Part shown: one piece after another, positions 1 through 4,160 of the stretch
Layout: each line of letters begins with the position of its first letter
How positions within the stretch are numbered: position 1 is the stretch's first letter
Assembly: GCA_021818075.1 (NCBI GenBank)
Contig: JAKAFD010000026.1
Coordinates: 1 to 9,963, forward strand
Source of the DNA: a bacterium
GTDB lineage: Bacteria > Patescibacteriota > Patescibacteriia > Patescibacteriales > Patescibacteriaceae
Direction: 5' to 3'
DNA length: 9,963 bases
Position numbers and translations under genes: made by a program
The notes under the pieces: generated by a model
Told to the model about the DNA's origin: nothing
The model's input: the letters and a program-made list of their open reading frames with translations, nothing else
Database searches by the model: none

Positions 1-140
1 AGTGGGAAATTTAACGGGGTAAATTATTTTTTATAATTATACCACGAAATAAAAGGCTTGGGAACTTGTCTTTAAAATGAATTGGGTTTAAACTGTCTTT
101 TACCTTCCGGCGCTCAGGGGGCTGATTAGTTATTAACAAA

Positions 141-149
141 TTATCAACA
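141..149 (+). promoter_or_regulatory. DnaA-box-like 9-mer upstream of dnaA
   Basis: TTATCAACA differs from the consensus DnaA box TTATCCACA at one position. It lies just upstream of the dnaA promoter, where a DnaA box commonly lets DnaA repress its own gene. The single copy and the AT-rich setting leave room for chance. The rest of positions 1-140 shows no gene. In particular, no divergent rpmH start, often found beside dnaA, is visible. Confidence 0.4.
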
Positions 150-157
150 GTTTAGGG

Positions 158-186
158 TTTTGTTTTTCAACTTAAGTTGTTATAAT
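158..186 (+). promoter_or_regulatory. dnaA promoter with extended -10
   Basis: A perfect -10 hexamer TATAAT (181-186) is preceded by TGT at 178-180, which makes an extended -10 (TGnTATAAT). The -35 position with a 17-base spacer reads TTTTGT (158-163), which is weak, and an extended -10 can compensate for that. Transcription would begin near 193. The TTG codon at 188 would then lie outside the mRNA, which favours the ATG at 215 as the dnaA start with a leader of about 22 bases. Confidence 0.6.
168..179. promoter_or_regulatory. Palindrome in the dnaA promoter spacer (operator candidate)
   Basis: CAACTTAAGTTG is a perfect 12-base palindrome lying between the -35 and -10 elements and ending two bases before TATAAT. 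A dimeric repressor bound here would block RNA polymerase. No regulator is encoded nearby, so the operator role rests on symmetry and position only. Confidence 0.35.
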
Positions 187-214
187 TTTGGCATTGTTAT
201 TTTTTCCTTTTTAT

Positions 215-1588
215 ATGGACTTAGAACAACTGTGGCAAGCTGTTTTAGGCGAGGTGGAGGTGAGTATTTCCCGGGCGAGTTTCACCACCTGGTTTAAAAA
301 AACTTTTATCAGCTCTTGTGATAGCGGGCGTTTTATTATTTGCGTCCCTAATATTTTTACCAAGACCTGGCTGGAAAAAAAATACGACAAAGAAATTATC
401 AACGCTTTTAAAAACATTACCAAAGAGCCGCAAATTGAAATCATTTACAAAATTGAAACTAAGAAACCGGAAACCGCGGCGCGTTCGGTTAGCCAAACGC
501 CGGCCATTAAACTGGAAACGGCGGGCGGCGCTTTATCCGGCCTGGCTTACCGGCAAAGTTCGCTCAATAAGTTCGGCTTAAATTCCAAATACACCTTTGA
601 CACCTTCATTATCGGCAAAAATAACGAGTTGGCGCACGCCGCCTGCCAGGCGGTCGTCTCCAACCCCGGCCAGGCCTATAATCCGTTGGTGATTTACGGC
701 GGCGTCGGTTTGGGCAAGACCCATTTACTGCAAGCCATCGGCAATGAGCTGGCTAAAACTACCGACAAAATTCTTTATGTCACTTCGGAAAAATTTTCCA
801 ACGAATACATCAACGAAGTCAGAAGCGGCCGCGCCAAATTTCTAAAAGAAAAATACCGCAATGTTGATTTACTGCTGATTGACGACATCCAGTTTTTAGG
901 CGGCAAAGACGGCACGCAGGAAGAATTTTTTCATACCTTCAACGAACTGCATCAGGCCAACAAACAAATCGTGGTTACTTCCGACCGGCCCTTAAAAACC
1001 ATTCCTGCCCTGGAAGAAAGGTTGTTGTCGCGCCTGGAGTGGGGGATGGTAGCCGACATCACCATGCCCGACCTGGAAACCCGCATCGCCATTTTACTCA
1101 ATAAGAGCCGGGAAAAGAATTACCACATGCCGGATAAGATTTTGGAATACATTGCCACCAATATTGAAAGCAATGTCCGCGAGTTGGAGGGCGTTTTAAC
1201 CAAACTCATCACTTATTTTGAATTTAATAACCTGACGCCCTCCCTGGAGGCGGCCAAAAAAATCCTACTGGAGACCTTTACCGCTTATCAGCAGACCTCT
1301 TTGACCACTAAACAAGTGGTAGAGGCGGCCAGCCGCTTTTACAATATTGAAGTGAGGGATTTATTGGGCAAGTCCCGTAAAAAAGAGCTGGTTAAGCCGC
1401 GCCAGATAATTATGTTTTTGCTGCGCGAGGAAATTAACCTGTCTTTTCCCACCATCGGCCAGGAATTGGGCGGCCGCGACCACACCACCGCCATTCACGC
1501 CTGTAATAAAATCAAAAAAGATATTTCCGATAACGAGCGGTTGGCGCAAGAAATAACCTCTATCCGGCAATTATTAAAAAGTCTCTAA
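215..1588 (+). CDS. dnaA: Chromosomal replication initiator protein DnaA
   Basis: DnaA is the AAA+ ATPase that binds DnaA boxes at oriC, melts the origin and helps load the replicative helicase. The 457-residue product has the full four-domain layout at the usual length. Domain I is residues 1-80 and a short linker follows. The AAA+ domain shows Walker A GGVGLGKT (162-169), Walker B LLLIDD (219-224), sensor 1 TSD (255-257), the box VII arginine finger in LLSRLEWG (R273) and sensor 2 NVRELEG (R322). Domain IV carries the DNA-binding signature GGRDHTTAIHACNKI (419-433). I chose ATG 215 because MDLEQLWQ is the typical N-terminus and the in-frame TTG at 188 precedes the likely transcript start. 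No Shine-Dalgarno sequence is visible. dnaN follows after the putative origin. Identification is very secure. Confidence 0.98.
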   Translation: MDLEQLWQAVLGEVEVSISRASFTTWFKKTFISSCDSGRFIICVPNIFTKTWLEKKYDKEIINAFKNITKEPQIEIIYKIETKKPETAARSVSQTPAIKLETAGGALSGLAYRQSSLNKFGLNSKYTFDTFIIGKNNELAHAACQAVVSNPGQAYNPLVIYGGVGLGKTHLLQAIGNELAKTTDKILYVTSEKFSNEYINEVRSGRAKFLKEKYRNVDLLLIDDIQFLGGKDGTQEEFFHTFNELHQANKQIVVTSDRPLKTIPALEERLLSRLEWGMVADITMPDLETRIAILLNKSREKNYHMPDKILEYIATNIESNVRELEGVLTKLITYFEFNNLTPSLEAAKKILLETFTAYQQTSLTTKQVVEAASRFYNIEVRDLLGKSRKKELVKPRQIIMFLLREEINLSFPTIGQELGGRDHTTAIHACNKIKKDISDNERLAQEITSIRQLLKSL

Positions 1589-1596
1589 GGGGTTAA

Positions 1597-1642
1597 CCCT
1601 GTTAACTAGGGTTCCCGCCTGTTGGTGGGAAAGTTAACAGGG
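1597..1642. repeat. Long hairpin after dnaA with GTTAAC arms
   Basis: CCCTGTTAACT (1597-1607) is exactly complementary to AGTTAACAGGG (1632-1642). Inside, TTCCCGCC (1612-1619) pairs with GGTGGGAA (1624-1631) with one G-T pair, around a TGTT loop, and the four bases 1608-1611 bulge out. No T run follows, so it is not a standard intrinsic terminator. It could still protect or end the dnaA mRNA, or act as an origin element. Confidence 0.6.
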
Positions 1643-1807
1643 GTGAATAAGCTGTTGATAGGCGCTGAATTACTAGTGGATGCTTTGTCAGTTAAAAGTT
1701 AATAAGCCGGCCCCAAAAACTTATCCCCTTAGTTATTAATTTTTCCTCAACAGCTAGCCGCACCGCCGCTAACCCCCAAACCCCAATAAACACCGCTTTA
1801 AAAAATT

Positions 1808-1825
1808 TTATCCCCACTATCCACT
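1808..1825 (+). promoter_or_regulatory. Tandem DnaA-box-like pair
   Basis: Two 9-mers lie end to end in the same orientation. TTATCCCCA (1808-1816) has one mismatch to TTATCCACA. CTATCCACT (1817-1825) keeps the TATCCAC core and differs only at the two end bases. They sit three bases before a TTA-triplet run and the AT-only segment, which is where DnaA must assemble to open an origin. Confidence 0.5.
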
Positions 1826-1831
1826 CCTTTA

Positions 1832-1861
1832 TTGTTATTATTAGTTTATATATATTATATT
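1832..1861 (+). promoter_or_regulatory. Possible dnaN promoter giving a leaderless transcript
   Basis: TTGTTA (1832-1837) and TATATT (1856-1861) are 18 bases apart. Initiation about seven bases after the -10 would fall on the A of the dnaN ATG at 1868. The region is almost pure AT, so a chance match is quite possible, and dnaN may simply be read through from dnaA. Confidence 0.3.
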
Positions 1862-1867
1862 AAAACT

Positions 1868-2992
1868 ATGAAACTTATAGCCCTACAAAAAAATTTAAAG
1901 CAAGGAGTTTTCGTTTCAAGTTTTCTAACTGGAAAAAATAATAACCTGCCGATTTTGAATAATTTAATGATTAGCGCCATGGGCGGAGTGATTAAATTAT
2001 TGGCGACCGACCTGGAGGTGGGGGTAACTAACGCGATTAGGGGAAAAATAGATAAAGAGGGCTCTTTTACGGTGGACGCCAAAATTTTTTCCAACTACAT
2101 TAATCTTTTACCCAACCAAAAGGTGGAGCTAGAGGTAAAAGACGGGCAGCTCTTGGTGGAAAGTGACAATTATAAAACCAAAATCAAAGGCGAGGCGGCG
2201 GAAGAGTACCCTTTAATTCCGGAAGTGGCTAAAAACCAACACTACTCGGTTAAAATGGAAGATTTTAAAAAAGCGGTAGCTTCGGTTTTATTCGCGGTTT
2301 CCAACGACGAAAGCCGGTTGGCCTTAAGCGGTATTTTATTTAGCCTGGAAAAAGATGGTTTGTCTTTAGTGGGCACGGACAGTTATCGCCTAGCGGAAAG
2401 AAAAGTTAGTGTTAAAAGCGTCGGCGCCCCCGAGGAAATAAAAGTCATCGTGCCGACTAAAACCCTGCAAGAATTAGTGCGCATCACCTCCGGCGACTAT
2501 AGTGATGAAGCGGGTGGTGAGGAGATTAAAATTTATCTTAATGATAATCAAATCGCTTTTAACTTTGACAGTGTGGAAATTGTGTCGCGCCTGATTGACG
2601 AGCAGTACCCGGATTACAAGCAAATTATCCCCACTAATTTTAAAACCAATATTACGATTGACAAGCAGGAGCTACTACGGGCGGTTAAGGCGGCGGCGAT
2701 TTTTTCCAAAACCGGCATCAATGATGTTAATTTAGATTTTCTGTCGGCTAAAAGTAATTTAGTGATTTCTGCCACCTCCGGCCAGACCGGCGAGAGTATT
2801 ATTAATCTGTCCTCCAAAATTGAGGGTGCCGACAACAGCGTCACTATTAACTATAAATACCTAATTGACGGCCTTAGCCATATTGATGACGAACTGGTCA
2901 GGATTGAAATTATTGATTTTAACTCACCCTGCCTATTCAAACCGGCCAGCACCAAGGATTATTTATACATAATCATGCCGATAAAGCGCTAA
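1868..2992 (+). CDS. dnaN: DNA polymerase III subunit beta (sliding clamp)
   Basis: DnaN forms the ring-shaped homodimer that slides on DNA and tethers the replicative polymerase and other clamp-binding proteins. The 374-residue product has the usual length for three clamp folds of about 120 residues each. Recognisable family segments include the N-terminus MKLIALQKNLKQGV, the central ALSGILF and TDSYRLA segments, FPDYKQII-like EQYPDYKQIIP, and the C-terminal IIMPIKR. I chose ATG 1868 because this is the standard N-terminus; the in-frame TTG at 1832 would add a 12-residue hydrophobic tail encoded by the AT-rich origin DNA. No Shine-Dalgarno sequence precedes it. It follows dnaA across the putative origin, the usual dnaA-dnaN order, and ends 35 bases before a terminator. 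Confidence 0.97.
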   Translation: MKLIALQKNLKQGVFVSSFLTGKNNNLPILNNLMISAMGGVIKLLATDLEVGVTNAIRGKIDKEGSFTVDAKIFSNYINLLPNQKVELEVKDGQLLVESDNYKTKIKGEAAEEYPLIPEVAKNQHYSVKMEDFKKAVASVLFAVSNDESRLALSGILFSLEKDGLSLVGTDSYRLAERKVSVKSVGAPEEIKVIVPTKTLQELVRITSGDYSDEAGGEEIKIYLNDNQIAFNFDSVEIVSRLIDEQYPDYKQIIPTNFKTNITIDKQELLRAVKAAAIFSKTGINDVNLDFLSAKSNLVISATSGQTGESIINLSSKIEGADNSVTINYKYLIDGLSHIDDELVRIEIIDFNSPCLFKPASTKDYLYIIMPIKR

Positions 2993-3027
2993 CGAGCCAT
3001 TAGCCGTTAGCGGTTAGTTTTTAGCTA

Positions 3028-3060
3028 ATAAAACCACCGAAGAGTGGTTTTATTTTATAT
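3028..3060 (+). terminator. Intrinsic terminator of dnaN
   Basis: ATAAAACCAC (3028-3037) pairs perfectly with GTGGTTTTAT (3044-3053) around a six-base CGAAGA loop, and a U-rich tail follows. It begins 35 bases after the dnaN stop, as expected for a Rho-independent terminator. Confidence 0.8.
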
Positions 3061-3104
3061 TAGCCAAAAATAGGCAGTATTTATTAAATTTTGGCTAATT
3101 TTAG
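3059..3104 (+). terminator. Second hairpin after dnaN (back-up terminator)
   Basis: ATTAGCCAAAA (3059-3069) is exactly complementary to TTTTGGCTAAT (3089-3099), with a 19-base loop and a short T-rich tail. It follows the first terminator directly, so it may be a back-up or may insulate the strong promoter downstream. Confidence 0.5.
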
Positions 3105-3136
3105 ATAAGGTAAGTAAAAATAAGGAGTTTTTAATC

Positions 3137-3165
3137 TTGACAAATATTTCAAAGTATGCTATACT
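3137..3165 (+). promoter_or_regulatory. Near-consensus sigma-70-type promoter
   Basis: TTGACA (3137-3142) matches the -35 consensus exactly. TATACT (3160-3165) is one base off the -10 consensus, the spacer is 17 bases, and TGC before the -10 adds an extended -10 motif. This is the best promoter in the window. It points at the orphan gene at 3286, with a start site near 3172 and a leader of about 114 bases. Confidence 0.85.
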
Positions 3166-3178
3166 TATAATATAATCA

Positions 3179-3282
3179 AGAACCTTGAAAAACAATAAAT
3201 ATTAGTAATAAATTGCAAATCAGCTCAAATCCTGGTTTCCGGCTTATTACTAAGTGTTTATTAATAATTATTGAAAGGTTCT
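3179..3282 (+). promoter_or_regulatory. Long structured 5' leader hiding the ribosome binding site
   Basis: Nearly the whole leader of the gene at 3286 can fold into one hairpin. AGAACCTT (3179-3186) pairs with AAGGTTCT (3275-3282). CAATAA (3193-3198) pairs with TTATTG (3268-3273). TTAGTAATAA (3202-3211) pairs with TTATTACTAA (3244-3253), leaving a 32-base loop. The Shine-Dalgarno sequence GAAAGG (3273-3278), seven bases before ATG 3286, is locked in the outer helices except for A3274. The loop holds CAAATC twice (3216 and 3226), and the first copy can pair with GGTTT at 3234. This is the layout expected of a translational switch, a thermosensor or a protein-bound leader. I recognise no known riboswitch class in it. 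Confidence 0.65.
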
Positions 3283-3285
3283 ATC

Positions 3286-3708
3286 ATGAAAAATCAACAA
3301 AATTCCGTGAACAGTTATATTCAATTAAACAGCAATTCCGTATTAATACGTTTTGCTTCTCAATCACTTAACGATCCGCTAGATTACGACTTAGATTTCA
3401 TTTTAGTTCATCTCGAACTAACGAAGCTTTATCTTAAAGGTGCGATAGATTATAATAATTTAGCAGATTTTCCAGTGCCAACACAGTCTATCAAAGAAGA
3501 AGAAAAAGAAGAAGATTTTAGAGATTCGTCTTACATTAATACTAAAGAAGATTTTATTATAATGTGGCGAGAGAAACTTCTTTTCGGTAAAGAAATTCTT
3601 CCGTTAAAAGATAATTTATTACTTGATGCGTTGGTTGATAAAATTCTTATTGATAAAGCTAAGCTTGAAAAGGAACGTGCCAAAATGTACATGACCACAA
3701 TGGACTAA
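3286..3708 (+). CDS. Orphan 140-residue protein of unknown function
   Basis: I do not recognise this protein. It has 140 residues with no signal peptide and no membrane segment. An N-terminal polar stretch (1-18) is followed by a probably helical acidic and hydrophobic part (about 34-60), a highly charged linker KEEEKEED (70-77), and a C-terminal half that looks helical and ends in a lysine-rich amphipathic segment (about 106-135). No cysteine is present. Start ATG 3286 is supported by GAAAGG seven bases upstream; an in-frame TTG at 3271 would overlap that site. Its AT-rich codons (many AAT, TTA, GAT, ATA) are unlike the GC-richer flanking genes, which hints at transfer or a different expression regime. 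It forms a complete stand-alone unit with its own strong promoter, structured leader and double terminator. It is probably cytoplasmic and well transcribed. Confidence 0.75.
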   Translation: MKNQQNSVNSYIQLNSNSVLIRFASQSLNDPLDYDLDFILVHLELTKLYLKGAIDYNNLADFPVPTQSIKEEEKEEDFRDSSYINTKEDFIIMWREKLLFGKEILPLKDNLLLDALVDKILIDKAKLEKERAKMYMTTMD

Positions 3709-3726
3709 CAATAGTCCACCCATCAT

Positions 3727-3783
3727 ATTTTTTATTAAAAAATAAAAAATATACAAACCCCAGCTAAAAAGCTTGGGTTTTTT
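3727..3783 (+). terminator. Double terminator of the orphan gene
   Basis: First, ATTTTTTATT (3727-3736) pairs with AATAAAAAAT (3741-3750), an AT-only hairpin. Four bases later AAACCCCAGC (3755-3764) pairs with GCTTGGGTTT (3771-3780) with one mismatch, and the right arm runs into six Ts (3778-3783). The second hairpin is a standard intrinsic terminator. Confidence 0.8.
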
Positions 3784-3893
3784 AGTTTTTATGGGGTATT
3801 TTTTTCTTGTCTTTTTTGTATTTCGCATTTAATTCCCTAAGAGCAAGCGAGAGCAAAAAAATTAGACAATTTTCTTTAAGGCGCGATTTTGGC

Positions 3894-3915
3894 GCCACCT
3901 TTATAAAAAGGTGGC
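3894..3915. repeat. Hairpin in the gene-free stretch 3784-4007
   Basis: GCCACCTTT (3894-3902) and AAAGGTGGC (3907-3915) form a perfect 9-bp stem with a 4-base loop. It is preceded by GGCGCGATTTTGGCGCC, also partly symmetric, and followed by an A-rich tract. No T run follows on either strand, so it is not a terminator. I regard the surrounding 3784-4007 as repeat DNA: it contains stop-free frames on both strands but no convincing gene. Confidence 0.5.
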
Positions 3916-3961
3916 AAAAGAAAAAAAGAAACAAGGGAAAATGTTTTAATAAAATAACCCC

Positions 3962-3987
3962 GGATTCCCGCCTGCGCGGGAATGACG
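3962..3987. repeat. REP-like palindromic repeat
   Basis: ATTCCCGC (3964-3971) and GCGGGAAT (3976-3983) form a perfect stem around CTGC, with GG and GACG at the flanks. The motif resembles the dispersed 'CGTCATTCCCGCG...GGGAATCC' repeat seen in many bacterial genomes. That resemblance is from memory; copy number in this genome cannot be seen here. Confidence 0.6.
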
Positions 3988-4007
3988 ACACTTTTTAAGA
4001 TAACAAT

Positions 4008-4040
4008 AAAAAACGCGACTTATAATAGCCGTGTTTTTTT
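4008..4040 (-). terminator. Likely terminator for rnj (potentially bidirectional)
   Basis: AAAAAACGCG (4008-4017) pairs with CGTGTTTTTT (4030-4039) with one G-T pair and a 12-base loop. Read on the - strand it ends in GCG followed by six Ts, as expected of an intrinsic terminator. It lies about 120 bases beyond the rnj stop, with the repeat at 4044-4152 between. The stem is A/T-rich, so strength is uncertain. Confidence 0.5.
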
Positions 4041-4043
4041 GTA

Positions 4044-4152
4044 TGTCATCGCGAGCTCCGATGGCCATCGGGGCGTGGCGATCCCTGCGCGTGGGAATAG
4101 AATAGAGATTGCCGCGTCGCCCTGATGGCTATCAGGGCTCCTCGCAATGACA
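4044..4152. repeat. Palindromic cloverleaf repeat (MITE- or REP-like)
   Basis: The ends TGTCATCGCGAG (4044-4055) and CTCGCAATGACA (4141-4152) are inverted repeats with one wobble pair. Between them lie three arms: a hairpin around the perfect palindrome CCGATGGCCATCGG (4058-4071), a central stem CGTGGCGATC (4074-4083) with GATTGCCGCG (4107-4116), and a hairpin GCCCTGAT (4119-4126) with ATCAGGGC (4131-4138). Together they make a four-way junction. It has no coding capacity. The terminal sequence resembles widespread 'TGTCATTGCGAG' dispersed repeats. It ends nine bases from the rnj stop codon and would be part of the rnj 3' untranslated region. Confidence 0.65.
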
Positions 4153-4160
4153 GATTGTTT

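Larger units (their letters stand above)
1589..1867. other. oriC: Putative replication origin (oriC) in the dnaA-dnaN gap
   Basis: This 279-base gene-free gap between dnaA and dnaN is a classic place for oriC. Reading rightwards it holds a long hairpin (1597-1642), several near-DnaA boxes (TGTTGATAG at 1653 on the - strand, TTATCCCCT at 1721, TTATCCCCA at 1808, CTATCCACT at 1817), a C-rich stretch (1766-1785), a run of TTA triplets (1829-1843) and an AT-only segment (1845-1864) that could serve as the unwinding element. The order boxes, triplets, AT-rich DNA, dnaN resembles the Bacillus subtilis incC region. None of the boxes is a perfect consensus match. The call rests on gene context plus these motifs; strand composition was not computed. 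Confidence 0.7.

Noticed and set aside
1..140. rpmH or another gene upstream of dnaA
   Set aside because: No start codon with an open frame of convincing length or rpmH-like sequence appears on either strand; the stretch looks non-coding.
188..214. TTG start at 188 for dnaA
   Set aside because: It adds MALLFFPFY, which is not a DnaA N-terminus, and lies two bases past the -10 element, before the expected transcript start.
1766..1816. G-quadruplex on the - strand of the origin gap
   Set aside because: Only two adjacent long G runs (complement of 1773-1785) are close together; four properly spaced runs are not present.
3212..3243. Known riboswitch class in the leader loop
   Set aside because: I recognise no conserved aptamer core, so no ligand is proposed.
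3782..3998. Small open frames on both strands (69 and 63 residues)
   Set aside because: They overlap palindromic repeats and the orphan-gene terminator, have low-complexity Lys/Phe runs and no ribosome binding site.
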